From positions 17,651 to 81,650 of the forward strand of contig CAYYGN010000013.1 of NCBI GenBank assembly GCA_964471595.1: a stretch of 64,000 nt of DNA, in the 5' to 3' direction. A model generated the notes under the pieces. The model was not told the origin of the DNA, ran no database searches, and saw only the letters and a program-made list of their open reading frames with translations. The translations under genes were made by a program, and so were the position numbers. Shown here in pieces: positions 51,603-60,400 of this stretch. The stretch comes from JAGNXB01 sp964471595. GTDB taxonomy: Bacteria; Bacteroidota; Bacteroidia; Chitinophagales; Saprospiraceae. The stretch's first letter is position 1; each line of letters begins with the position of its first letter.

Positions 51603-53645
51603 ATGAAAATCATCTGGTCCCTTCTCCTTTTCCTCGCCGGTACTTCCGCAGTGGCCCAGCAATCCGAATCGCCGAAGAAAATCGGCAAGGATTTGCTGTA
51701 TGAAAAGACCGGCGGGAAGGGCATTCAGGTCAGCAATGCGACCGCCATCAATACCGAGCACCTCGATTTTTCCCCTGCGTGGTATCACGACGGGCTCGTC
51801 TTCATCTCCAGCCGGAAAAGGGGCGGTTTTGTCGATCCCAAAATCGGCGAGCGGTTTTTCCAGATGTATTTTTCCCGGCTGGACCCCAACGGCGCTCCCG
51901 TTAAGGCAGAGGTGTTTTCCACCAATCTAAACACGCAGCTCCACGAGGGTCCGGTATCATTTTCGAGGGCGGGAGACCGGATTTATTTCACGTCCAACAA
52001 TCAGAAAAGAGGCGTCCAGCGCACGGACGCTACGGGTAGGGTTCGCCTGCGCATTTTCACCGCCCAGAACAGTCCGCAGGGATGGACCGCCATACAAAGC
52101 ATGCCCTTCAATTCGGACGAATGGTCCACCATGCATCCGAGCCTTTCCCATGACGGGGAGCGTTTGTATTTCAGTTCCGACCGCCCCGGCGGTTACGGGG
52201 GATACGATCTCTGGTATGTCCGCAAAGCCGGGGACGGGTGGAGCGAGCCTGTCAACATGGGTCCCGCCGTCAATTCCGAAGGGAATGAAGTCTTTCCCTA
52301 TATCCATCCCGGCGGAAACCTGTTCTTTTCTTCGGACGGGCTGGAGGACGGACCCGGGGGTCTGGACATCTATTCGGTCAATACCGAACTCGGGGAGGAT
52401 GCGACACCCCAGGTGTTGGCAGAGCCGTATAATTCCTCCTATGACGATTTCGGCTTCATCATCGACGATGCCGGTTTGCGCGGATTTTTCTCCTCCGACC
52501 GGCCCGGCGGTGTCGGCAAAGACGACATCTACACCTTTGAAGCCCATTATTCACTGGTGGGCGACATGTCCGAACTGACGGTGCGGACGGCCCTCCAGGT
52601 CGTCGATGAAAAAACCGGCCAGCCTATCGGTGAGGCGCATGTCTATATCCTGCCGAAGGATGCCTATGGCGGCATTCCCGGGGAGACGCTTTACGAAATG
52701 GAGGTCTTGCGTCCGGAGTCGGCGGAGGACGGGCGCCTAAAGCTCAATCTGGTGCGCAAGAAATCCCTGCGGCTCGAAAGCCCCGACCTCGTCTGTGACG
52801 AATTCGGGATGGCCCTCGGCACCCTGCGCACCGACCAGGACTATCTCATTCTCGTGGAAAAACCCGGGTACCAACTGCGGGAGCAGGATTACCATTCGCC
52901 TGCGCAGCCCGGCGCGCACACCCTGACCATCGCGATGACACCCCTGGCCTGCTTTCCGCTTGAAGGGGTGGTGCTCAACCAGAAGACCGGTGAGCCGCTG
53001 GGGCAGGCCACCATCCAGATCTCGGCGCCGGACCAGGCGGCCATTACCGCCGTATCCGATGCCCAGGGGAAGTTCTCTTGCTGCCTGCCGGGGACGGCCA
53101 GCTACGCCTTGTCGGCGGAGAAAGAAGGCTATATCCCCGGTCGCACGAGGGTCAACACCTCGGACGGCAATTACGCCGAGACCCGCAAGGCCGAACTCCT
53201 GTTGCTGCCGTTCCATTCCACCCCGCCCGAAAAGGCGCCCGAGCCGTTGACCACCGGTTCGGTGATCGTGCTGGAGAATCTGTATTACGACTACGACAAA
53301 AGCACCCTGCGTCCGGGGTCGGCGGCCGAGCTCGATGTGGTGGCGGATCTCATGCGCAAAAACCCCGAGATGGAGATCGAGCTCACGGCCCATACCGATT
53401 GCCGGGGCAGCGAGAATTACAACATGCGGCTCTCGGAGTCACGGGCGTTTTCGGCGCGCAATTACCTGATCAGCCGGGGCGTGCAGCCTGCCCGCATCAA
53501 TGCCCTCGGATTGGGTGAGTCGCAATTGCGCAACCACTGCCGGGACGGCGTGACCTGTACGGAAGAGGAGCATGCCGTCAACCGCCGTACCGAAATCCGC
53601 ATCACCCGTCTCGACCAGCCGGTCGAGGTGCGTTACGGGCAATAA
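51603..53645 (+). CDS. OmpA-family protein with PD40 propeller and two carboxypeptidase-regulatory-like domains
   Basis: 680 residues with a signal peptide (IIWSLLLFLAGTSAVAQQ). The PD40 blades span residues about 50-310 (PAWYHDGLVFISSRKRGG; MHPSLSHDGERLYFSSDRPG; GGYDLWYVRKAGDG). Regulatory-like beta sandwiches follow at about 325-440 and 450-530 (PLEGVVLNQKTGEPLGQATI). The OmpA domain occupies about 555-670 (NLYYDYDKSTLRPGSAAELD; MEIELTAHTDCRGSENYNM). Such proteins anchor T9SS or gliding complexes to peptidoglycan. It completes a cargo - SprF-like - OmpA module. Only the N-terminal TPRs of PorE/SprE are missing. Confidence 0.9.
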   Translation: MKIIWSLLLFLAGTSAVAQQSESPKKIGKDLLYEKTGGKGIQVSNATAINTEHLDFSPAWYHDGLVFISSRKRGGFVDPKIGERFFQMYFSRLDPNGAPVKAEVFSTNLNTQLHEGPVSFSRAGDRIYFTSNNQKRGVQRTDATGRVRLRIFTAQNSPQGWTAIQSMPFNSDEWSTMHPSLSHDGERLYFSSDRPGGYGGYDLWYVRKAGDGWSEPVNMGPAVNSEGNEVFPYIHPGGNLFFSSDGLEDGPGGLDIYSVNTELGEDATPQVLAEPYNSSYDDFGFIIDDAGLRGFFSSDRPGGVGKDDIYTFEAHYSLVGDMSELTVRTALQVVDEKTGQPIGEAHVYILPKDAYGGIPGETLYEMEVLRPESAEDGRLKLNLVRKKSLRLESPDLVCDEFGMALGTLRTDQDYLILVEKPGYQLREQDYHSPAQPGAHTLTIAMTPLACFPLEGVVLNQKTGEPLGQATIQISAPDQAAITAVSDAQGKFSCCLPGTASYALSAEKEGYIPGRTRVNTSDGNYAETRKAELLLLPFHSTPPEKAPEPLTTGSVIVLENLYYDYDKSTLRPGSAAELDVVADLMRKNPEMEIELTAHTDCRGSENYNMRLSESRAFSARNYLISRGVQPARINALGLGESQLRNHCRDGVTCTEEEHAVNRRTEIRITRLDQPVEVRYGQ

Positions 53646-53657
53646 GGACAACCGGGA

Positions 53658-54926
53658 TCAGGCGAGCGCCTGCCGGAGCCGTTGGGCAAAATGCCAGGCC
53701 TCGGAGAAGGTGTTGTACAGGGGTACGGGCGCTATCCGGATCACATCCGGTTCGCGCCAGTCGGCGATGATCCCCGCGCGGGAAAGCCGTTCAAAAAGAC
53801 GTCGGTCTCCCCCTTCCACCCGGAGACTGAGCTGGCATCCCCGCTGATCCGGATCGGAGGGGGTAATGATGCGCACGCGGTCATACCCCGATGGGTGGAG
53901 CAATGTTTCCAGGTATCCGGTAAGGAGTTTTGATTTTCGGGTAAGGGCTTCCATCCCTGCTTCTTCAAAAATTTCCAGGCTCGCTCTCATGGCGGCCATC
54001 GGCAGGATCGGCGGATTGCTGAGCTGCCAGCCCTCGGCTCCCCGCATCGGCACAAACCGGTCGGGCATGCGGAACCGGGATTGTTTGTCATGCCCCCACC
54101 ATCCGGAAAACCGGGGCAGCGCCGGGTCATCGGCATGGCGTTCATGGACGAATATGCCGCTCAGGCTTCCGGGACCGCTGTTGAGGTATTTGTAGGAGCA
54201 CCAGGCTGCAAAATCCGGCCCGTCCTCATGCAGGCGGAGGGACAGGTTGCCGGCAGCATGGGCCAGGTCAAAACCCACGAGGCAACCCTGCTGGTGGCCC
54301 CACCGCGTGATGGCGGCCAAATCGTAGGCCTGCCCGGTGTAATAATTGACGCCGCCGATGAGGATCAGTGCAATCTGCGGGCCTTGCTCTTCGAGAACAG
54401 CCCGGATGTCGCCGGGCTCGATATGGTCCGTGCCGGGCCGCGGTTTCAATTCGATCAGATCGGTGTCCGGATCGTATCCGTGGAAAGCGATCTGGGAGGC
54501 AACGGCATAGCGGTCGGAGGGGAACGGGCTGTATTCGACGAGGATCTTGCGGCGTTGGGGGGTCGGCCGGTAAAAGGAAACCATCAACAGATGGAGGTTG
54601 ACCGTGAGACTGTTCATCACCACGACCTCGTGCGGGAGGGCTCCCACCAGCCGGGCCATGGCGGGGGTGAGAAATTCGTGGTAGGGCATCCAGGGATGAC
54701 GGGCATGGACGTGTCCTTCGACGCCCAGGGTGGCCCAATCTTCCAGTTCGGCCAGGACATGCTCCCGTGCCGAGCGAGGCTGCAGACCCAGTGAATTGCC
54801 GCAAAAGTAAATGGCGGTTTGGCCATCGGGGCCTGCAGGCAGATGGAAACGGTCGCGAAATGGATGCAAAGGGTCGCGGGCGTCGCATTCCAGAGCGTAT
54901 TCCAGGGAGGCATGTGGCATTTCCAT
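53658..54926 (-). CDS. kynU: Kynureninase
   Basis: A PLP enzyme cleaving kynurenine to anthranilate and alanine in tryptophan degradation or de novo NAD synthesis. Motifs: YFCGNSLGLQPRSARE at the N-terminus, MNSLTVNLHLLMVSFY, VGFDLAHAAGN, the PLP-lysine block WCSYKYLNSGPGS, and FSGWWGHD. The 422-residue size is standard. The ATG at 54926 lies exactly 4 nt after a TACCTTTG box; an upstream in-frame ATG at 54950 is above the promoter. No other kynurenine-pathway gene is adjacent. Confidence 0.95.
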   Translation of the reverse strand: MEMPHASLEYALECDARDPLHPFRDRFHLPAGPDGQTAIYFCGNSLGLQPRSAREHVLAELEDWATLGVEGHVHARHPWMPYHEFLTPAMARLVGALPHEVVVMNSLTVNLHLLMVSFYRPTPQRRKILVEYSPFPSDRYAVASQIAFHGYDPDTDLIELKPRPGTDHIEPGDIRAVLEEQGPQIALILIGGVNYYTGQAYDLAAITRWGHQQGCLVGFDLAHAAGNLSLRLHEDGPDFAAWCSYKYLNSGPGSLSGIFVHERHADDPALPRFSGWWGHDKQSRFRMPDRFVPMRGAEGWQLSNPPILPMAAMRASLEIFEEAGMEALTRKSKLLTGYLETLLHPSGYDRVRIITPSDPDQRGCQLSLRVEGGDRRLFERLSRAGIIADWREPDVIRIAPVPLYNTFSEAWHFAQRLRQALA

Positions 54927-54930
54927 CCTG

Positions 54931-54938
54931 CAAAGGTA
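54931..54938 (-). promoter_or_regulatory. -7 box TACCTTTG of kynU
   Basis: An exact TAnnTTTG match on the minus strand, followed by 4 nt (CAGG) and the ATG. This is the clearest example of the recurrent leaderless layout. Confidence 0.65.
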
Positions 54939-55329
54939 GCAGAAGCCCATGGCTGAACGGGCCCGTTGTCCGCGCGTTTGGGATCGACATTCCGGACGTT
55001 GACCCGGGCATGTTTGCGGCCGTGCTATTCCGGTTTTTTACCCATGTCCGGAGCGCGGGACGGCCACGCTTGTCAGGGAGGGCGTGACAATGGCTGGTCC
55101 GATGCGGCGCCACCCGCGTAAAAATCAGACGAATTTACCAGGGAATTCAGGGGATGAAATAATGAAAAAAAATGGCCCCGGGAAACTGAAAATACAAAAA
55201 AATGAAGCGTCTCATTTGCACATCGAGCGGTTTCGCTTTATATTTGAGTAATAATATTATTCATATTTTTATTTGTAGGGAATCGATATCAGATTTCCTG
55301 CCTTTTTTATTTCATTCAAATGCCTTCCC
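54939..55329. other. 391-bp divergent intergenic region
   Basis: The kynU side is GC-rich and without features beyond the promoter. From about 55130 the sequence becomes AT-rich and holds a full promoter (-33 TTTG at 55215, -7 at 55239) for the following gene, then an AT-rich leader (55247-55329) with ATTATTC-type runs. No gene or RNA was recognised. Confidence 0.6.
55215..55246 (+). promoter_or_regulatory. Complete Bacteroidota promoter: TTTG - 20 bp - TATATTTG
   Basis: The -33 element TTTG (55215-55218) and -7 element TATATTTG (55239-55246) both match consensus, with a 20-bp spacer. This is the best full promoter in the window. The transcript would have a leader of about 79 nt before the GTG at 55330. 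Confidence 0.75.
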
Positions 55330-58300
55330 GTGGACGTTCGAATTGTACCCGCAATTCTGTTGATTTGGGGAAATGCCATTTCCCTCGCTTCTCCCACAAC
55401 CATCCATACTGAGCATGCCGCCCTTCCCGATGCGGGATCCGTAATCATGCCTTCGACCGGATTTGCCGTCATGGACCGGATGGCGCAGGACTGCCGTATC
55501 GCCTCTCCAACCGGTAGTGTTTTCGCTCGTTACGGCACCGGTGAAAGCGGCCATGGAACGCTCATGACAACGGATTTTTTGGTGGCCGATTCCACCCTGA
55601 CGGTGGCGGTATGTCCTCCCGATCTGACCGTCAATCTGGTGGACAGTATCATTTGGGAAAATGCCCTCTCTTTTGACGGAGGATCCACCGGCACCCACGC
55701 ACCCCTGACCTTTCTGGTGCGGCGCGGGACCCTGGACCCCGGCGGTGTATTTGTGCCTCATCCCTGCAATCTTCCGGGCGATTTTCAATTTGGTCCGCAA
55801 GTCCGGTTTTATTGCTGCGACTATCTCCATGCCGTACCGGTTTACGTCCAGCTCATGGTGACCGATCAAGCCGGCAACAGCGATACCTGCCACATGCCTA
55901 TCGTCCTCGTGGACAAAGTGAAACCGGTGATCTGGTGCCCTTCCTCCAAGGTCTTTTCCGCCCAGGCAGGGAGCCCTTCCATGACGGTGGACACGGCGGT
56001 CATCTGTGTGCAGACCCACCTTCCCATACCGGCTGCCCAGCCCGGCAAATTCATGGTGCCCATCCGACAGGACGCCATTCCTTCCGGGGCCGTCCTGACT
56101 GATGTGGATCTGGGTCTGGTCATTGACCACGAGGTCATCAACCAGCTTTCCGTGACCTTGTATGCGCCCCAGCGGTACAAGGCACAGGTCATGAACCGCC
56201 AGTCGTGCGCCGGCCAGCCCGTCCAGATACCCTGGAATATGGATGTTCTCTTCAACGATCAGGCCTATGACATCCCTGTCTTCAACGCCACGGGTCAGAA
56301 AGTGCCGGCCCTGTTCACCTGTACCTCTTCCCAGCCGGGTGTCGGCGCGTACAACGAAGGGCACATGAGACCCAAATTCCAACACCTGAAAGGCTTTAAC
56401 GGGATGTCCGTCCGGGATCCGGCCCGGTTCTGGACCTTCACCGCCGGTCCGGCGGACATACATTCCGCGGCAGGACAGATCAGCAGCGATCATGTCGGTA
56501 TTTTCGTGGCCCAGGCCGGATTGGAGCCCGGAGAGCATATCCTGCTGGATTATGCGGGATTTGAGGGTGCACCATTGCCCGGCCTGATGACGGGCCAGCC
56601 CTACCTGTTTGAAGTGACGGATGCGGGTACGCTTTCCCTCGTTTCGGTCACGGGCGTATCCCTGGACAATGTACCTGCGGGCTCCCGGCATTTTTTCTGT
56701 GCCTCGGACCAATGGTTGTTGCTGGTGGAGGACCACGATCCTTTGGGCGGGGGTGTAATCCGGGAGGTTTGCCTCCACCTGGCGTACCGTATCGGAGAGG
56801 CAGCCTTTGCCACGGACAATCTGGCGGCATGCGGCATGTTGGACATGACAGTGGTCCACGAAACGCCGCCTGCGGAATGTCCTTCCGGTGCCCTTCTCAC
56901 CAGCACCTGGACCGTGACCGACCTGGCCGGCAATGCCTCCGATTGCCAGTATCAATATCAAATCGTGGATGAAACCCCCTTGCTGGTCCGGTTTCCCTGT
57001 GATGCCACGTTGTCCTGCGAGGAATGGAGCGATCCTGCAAATGCCGGTTCCGTTCGGCACAACGGCGATTTCGAGCAGGTGACGGTCTCCTATGCGGACA
57101 GCGTCCTGGCCACCCCGGATGCCTGCTTCCTGGTCAGACGCACCTGGGAGATCCGCAATGACTGCCGGTTTGTGCCGGAAGAGCAACAGGAATATGCCGT
57201 CGAGGCCGTTCAGCCGGCCGACAACGTCCTTGTATTTGATCCCGCCATCCTCAATGCCTTCGCGGCGAGGAGGATGGTCCCCGGCGACCGGCTGACACTG
57301 TGGTATGTGGCCGACGGGTCCCAGCCGGTAGGGGGTCTGGCCACCGGGGGCCGTTATGCGGGACGGTGGATGGGGGGCACGAAAATCCGGATGGATTACG
57401 ATGCCGGCCTTTCCGAGCCCGTGGTGATCACGGGACCCGGCACGGGGCCTCATCTGTTTCGTATCGCTCATACCGAATCCGGCATTCGCCATGAGTGCCT
57501 GAAAGCCGGTCTGGTCTTCGACCAGTTGGAGGAGCAGACTGTCTGCTGCGCCTCGAATCCTGTGTGGGAAGATGACGGAGACGGTTATTTCCGCCATGTC
57601 CAGGAGATTTGGGTGACTGCTCCCGGCGCCCCCGAGTGGGTCATCGAAGGGCCCGACACATTTTGTCTGAACGATGCGTCCTGCGAAGCGATACAGATCC
57701 AGTGGCCGGCGCGGCTGGAGAGCCCGTGTACGCCTCCCGACCAGGTGGTCTATTCCTGGTCCATAGACCTGTTCGGCGATGGTACGCCCGATCATCAGGG
57801 CACCGGCCCCGAGGCGGAGGGTCTCTGTCCGCCCGGCGCCCACCTCATCATCCTACAGGCAGAGGATGCCTGCGGGGAAACCATCACGTTGGAGCGGACC
57901 ATCGAGGTCAGGGACTGTGCGCCTCCGTTGCCGGCATGCGCGGTCTCCAGGACGGTGGCTCTGGCGGTCAAGGACGCGCAGGCCAAACTGACCGCTATAT
58001 CCCTGGAGACAGGGCTCAGCACGGACAATTGTACGGAGTATGATCTCCTGGCGGTTTTGGTGGAACGACGGGAGAACCTGACGCCCGGGCAGTCGGCACC
58101 TTCGCCCGGCGCATCGGGATCGGTCGCGTTCACGTGTCAGGATATTCCGCCTTTTGCCCCGACCAATGCGGTGGAGGTGGTTGTCTGGGTCGGGGATGAG
58201 GCGGGCAACTGGAGTCATTGCCTCACTACGGTCATCGTGACGGATCCCGGCAAGGTATGTCTGCCGGGTCCCGACAAAAAGCAGGTGGAGGTGGAGGTAC

Positions 58301-58704
58301 TCGACCCGTTGGGGTCAGGCAGCGGGCATTCGGCCATGACCGGGCCGGGCAGCACGGATGTGCTTGGTTCCGGCGCAGGGATACAGGATATGGAGGGGGC
58401 GGTCAGGTCGTTGGTCCTGCGCTATGATGAACATGAGGAGACAGGATGGATCCTTCTTCCTGCCGCCCCTAATCCTTTCCGTGAACAGACGGTGTTGTCG
58501 TTTGTACTCGGAGAAGAGGCGATGGTAGCCTGGAGGGTCTTTGATCCGGCCGGCCGGCTAGTGAGGGACCAATCCGGATGGTACGGAGCGGGTCGGCACG
58601 CCTGGTCGCTGAACGGGGCGGATCTGCCCGGACCCGGCGTGTATTTCGTCCAAATGATCACGCCGCAACGTTCGGTCATCCTGCCGGTCTGTCATCTGCG
58701 ATGA
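55330..58704 (+). CDS. Large secreted protein with P-domain-like region and T9SS type A sorting domain
   Basis: 1124 residues from a GTG start followed by a signal-peptide-like stretch (VPAILLIWGNAISLA). It is Cys-rich, with repeated HYR-like closings such as VTDQAGNSDTCHMPIVLVD and VTDLAGNASDCQYQYQIVD. Residues about 235-395 resemble a proprotein-convertase P/HomoB domain, with DVDLGLVIDHEVINQLSVTLYAP and a later LKGFNGMSVRDPARFWTF. The last 85 residues (PAAPNPFREQTVLSF; GVYFVQMITPQ) form a type A sorting domain. No protease catalytic domain is present. The role is probably structural or adhesive on the cell surface. Confidence 0.82.
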   Translation: MDVRIVPAILLIWGNAISLASPTTIHTEHAALPDAGSVIMPSTGFAVMDRMAQDCRIASPTGSVFARYGTGESGHGTLMTTDFLVADSTLTVAVCPPDLTVNLVDSIIWENALSFDGGSTGTHAPLTFLVRRGTLDPGGVFVPHPCNLPGDFQFGPQVRFYCCDYLHAVPVYVQLMVTDQAGNSDTCHMPIVLVDKVKPVIWCPSSKVFSAQAGSPSMTVDTAVICVQTHLPIPAAQPGKFMVPIRQDAIPSGAVLTDVDLGLVIDHEVINQLSVTLYAPQRYKAQVMNRQSCAGQPVQIPWNMDVLFNDQAYDIPVFNATGQKVPALFTCTSSQPGVGAYNEGHMRPKFQHLKGFNGMSVRDPARFWTFTAGPADIHSAAGQISSDHVGIFVAQAGLEPGEHILLDYAGFEGAPLPGLMTGQPYLFEVTDAGTLSLVSVTGVSLDNVPAGSRHFFCASDQWLLLVEDHDPLGGGVIREVCLHLAYRIGEAAFATDNLAACGMLDMTVVHETPPAECPSGALLTSTWTVTDLAGNASDCQYQYQIVDETPLLVRFPCDATLSCEEWSDPANAGSVRHNGDFEQVTVSYADSVLATPDACFLVRRTWEIRNDCRFVPEEQQEYAVEAVQPADNVLVFDPAILNAFAARRMVPGDRLTLWYVADGSQPVGGLATGGRYAGRWMGGTKIRMDYDAGLSEPVVITGPGTGPHLFRIAHTESGIRHECLKAGLVFDQLEEQTVCCASNPVWEDDGDGYFRHVQEIWVTAPGAPEWVIEGPDTFCLNDASCEAIQIQWPARLESPCTPPDQVVYSWSIDLFGDGTPDHQGTGPEAEGLCPPGAHLIILQAEDACGETITLERTIEVRDCAPPLPACAVSRTVALAVKDAQAKLTAISLETGLSTDNCTEYDLLAVLVERRENLTPGQSAPSPGASGSVAFTCQDIPPFAPTNAVEVVVWVGDEAGNWSHCLTTVIVTDPGKVCLPGPDKKQVEVEVLDPLGSGSGHSAMTGPGSTDVLGSGAGIQDMEGAVRSLVLRYDEHEETGWILLPAAPNPFREQTVLSFVLGEEAMVAWRVFDPAGRLVRDQSGWYGAGRHAWSLNGADLPGPGVYFVQMITPQRSVILPVCHLR

Positions 58705-58746
58705 AAGGGCAAGTCAGGGCGGCGGCAGGGATGAGAGGTGGTGGTG

Positions 58747-58754
58747 TAATTTCA
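58747..58754 (+). promoter_or_regulatory. Candidate -7 box TAATTTCA of the RlmK-like gene
   Basis: Two mismatches to TAnnTTTG, but the box is followed by exactly 4 nt (CGGC) and the ATG at 58759, as at several other genes here. Confidence 0.35.
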
Positions 58755-58758
58755 CGGC

Positions 58759-59700
58759 ATGGAGCAACGCGATGCCTTTGTCAACCGGCTGGGCAAGATG
58801 GCCCGGCATTACGGCAAATGGGCGCGCCGGCAGGGGATCACCTGTTACCGGATCTATGATGCCGACCTGACGGCCTATCCTCTGGCGATCGACCGGTACG
58901 GGGAGTGGGTGCATGTCGCCGAATACCAGCGCGGGCAAGGGGAGGACGACGAGGGGTACGGATCCTGGAAAGCCGATGTCCTGGCCCTGATCGGTGAGGT
59001 GTTGGAGGTGCCGCCTGACTGTTTGTTTTACAAGGAAAGGCGTCCGCAGCGCGGCAATGCCCAGTATGAAAAGCGGGGCACGGCGGGTCATGAGCGCGTG
59101 GTGGAGGAGGGCGGATTGAAGTTCCTGGTCAACCTGGAGGATTATCTGGATACGGGATTGTTTTTGGATCACCGCCAGACCCGGAGCATGGTGCGGGCCG
59201 AATGCCGGGGCAAGCGGGTATTGAATTTGTTTGGATATACCGGGAGCTTTACGGTCTATGCGGCGGCAGGAGGGGCGAAGGAGACGCTGACGCTGGACCT
59301 GTCGAGGACTTATTTGGACTGGGCGGGGCGCAATCTGGTGTTGAACGGATGGGACGGACCGGAGCACAGGCTGGAGCGGGTGGATGTGATGGACTGGTTG
59401 GCGGACCGGCCGCGGGGTGTATGGGATCACATCATATTGGATCCGCCGACGTTTTCCAATTCCAAAATGACACGGCAGTTCCTGGATGTGCAGCGGGATC
59501 ATGCGGGCATGATCGGGGCGTGTCTGATGCGATTGGCCCCGGGGGGCACCTTGTGGTTCAGCACGAATCACCGGAGGTTCCGGCTGGATGAGTCGGCGTT
59601 GCCGGTGTGGGCGGAAGTGCGTGAGATCACGGCGCAAACGTTGCCTCCCGATTTCAGGAGTGGGCGGGCGCACCGGTGCTGGAGGATGAAGGGGCCGTGA
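58759..59700 (+). CDS. Stand-alone RlmK-like 23S rRNA methyltransferase
   Basis: 313 residues matching the C-terminal RlmK half of E. coli RlmL, which makes m7G2069 in 23S rRNA. The N-terminal PUA-linked part (NRLGKMARHYGKWARRQGIT; CYRIYDADLTAYPLAIDRY) is followed by LEDYLDTGLFLDHRQTRSM. The SAM-binding site is VLNLFGYTGSFTVYAA, then DLSRTYLDWAGRNLVLNGW and the catalytic-region DPPTFSNSKM. The RlmL (m2G2445) half of the fused enterobacterial enzyme is absent, so this is a single-function enzyme. It is the last core gene before the AT-rich accessory region. Confidence 0.88.
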   Translation: MEQRDAFVNRLGKMARHYGKWARRQGITCYRIYDADLTAYPLAIDRYGEWVHVAEYQRGQGEDDEGYGSWKADVLALIGEVLEVPPDCLFYKERRPQRGNAQYEKRGTAGHERVVEEGGLKFLVNLEDYLDTGLFLDHRQTRSMVRAECRGKRVLNLFGYTGSFTVYAAAGGAKETLTLDLSRTYLDWAGRNLVLNGWDGPEHRLERVDVMDWLADRPRGVWDHIILDPPTFSNSKMTRQFLDVQRDHAGMIGACLMRLAPGGTLWFSTNHRRFRLDESALPVWAEVREITAQTLPPDFRSGRAHRCWRMKGP

Positions 59701-59793
59701 AGGGGAGGTTTGAGCCGTAGGGCGGAGTGCATGGAACTTTTGCCGGGGGAGCAGGTGCGGCGTTTTGTGGCCGGCGGGATTTCACTCGTTTAG
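59701..59793. other. Short spacer at the junction between core and accessory DNA
   Basis: GC-rich non-coding sequence after the methyltransferase. No terminator hairpin with a T-tract or other feature was recognised. Confidence 0.4.
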
Positions 59794-59901
59794 TTGGTTA
59801 GGGGAAAAGTGGAACAGGAAAATCTTATCTTCGGTGTTGTGGACCGTTACGGCCAGGTGAGCAAGCACTACTATGCAGGATCGGAGCTGGGAATAGTCTG
59901 A
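59794..59901 (+). pseudogene. Remnant of an RHS-repeat protein
   Basis: A 35-codon open stretch, with a stop at each end, reads VDRYGQVSKHYYAGSELG. This matches the segment of RHS proteins that normally lies shortly before the DNHLGSS core. It breaks off at the left end of the GxxExxY element, whose inverted repeat supplies the stop codon. The homologous core resumes on the far side of the element (60440). Confidence 0.45.
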
Positions 59902-59940
59902 ATCAGGATTCTCAGGATTAGAGGATTCTCAGGATTACAT
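59896..59940 (+). repeat. Left end: terminal inverted repeat plus CAGGATT iterations
   Basis: A 24-bp inverted repeat (one mismatch with the right end), followed inward by two further (C)AGGATT units, ending about 15 bp before the GxxExxY start. Confidence 0.7.
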
Positions 59941-59958
59941 AATGGAGTTATTTGTGTG

Positions 59959-60342
59959 ATGAGCACTGATCAATGGGATGCCATAACGTATAAGGTGAAT
60001 GGGTGCGCCATGAAAGTCCATAGCACTATGGGCAATGGTTTTCAGGAAGTAATATATCAACGATGTTTGGCCATAGAGATGGCAAAGGCAGGATTGCATT
60101 TCAATCGCGAGGCGGAGCATGATATATTCTATGAAGGTCATCACGTTGGATCCAGACGTGCCGATTTCATCGTTGAACATCAGATCGTTGTGGAGCTGAA
60201 GGCTTTGATTGATCTGGAAGCCGTACATTTGGCTCAGGCAAAGAATTATGTTGTCGCGTATGATAAGCCGATAGGGCTTCTAATCAATTTTGGTTCGAAT
60301 AGCCTTCAATTCAAAAAAGTATATAATCCAAAATATCAGTAA
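59959..60342 (+). CDS. GxxExxY protein (PD-(D/E)XK nuclease-like)
   Basis: 127 residues from the ATG at 59959 (a GTG directly before it is also in frame). The name-giving motif is GFQEVIY near residue 28, within the family block AMKVHSTMGNGFQEVIYQRC. A nuclease-like core follows: RRADFIVEHQIVVELKAL supplies Asp and Glu-x-Lys of a PD-(D/E)XK site, then AQAKNYVVAYDKPIGLLINFG and a terminal LQFKKVYNP. GxxExxY proteins (TIGR04256) are widespread and functionally uncharacterised. The gene fills the 544-bp element and is AT-richer than the core genes. Confidence 0.9.
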   Translation: MSTDQWDAITYKVNGCAMKVHSTMGNGFQEVIYQRCLAIEMAKAGLHFNREAEHDIFYEGHHVGSRRADFIVEHQIVVELKALIDLEAVHLAQAKNYVVAYDKPIGLLINFGSNSLQFKKVYNPKYQ

Positions 60343-60400
60343 TATGGTCCGATTCAACAAAAAAAATGGCAACAATAAAATCAAATTAAATGTTCCCTCA

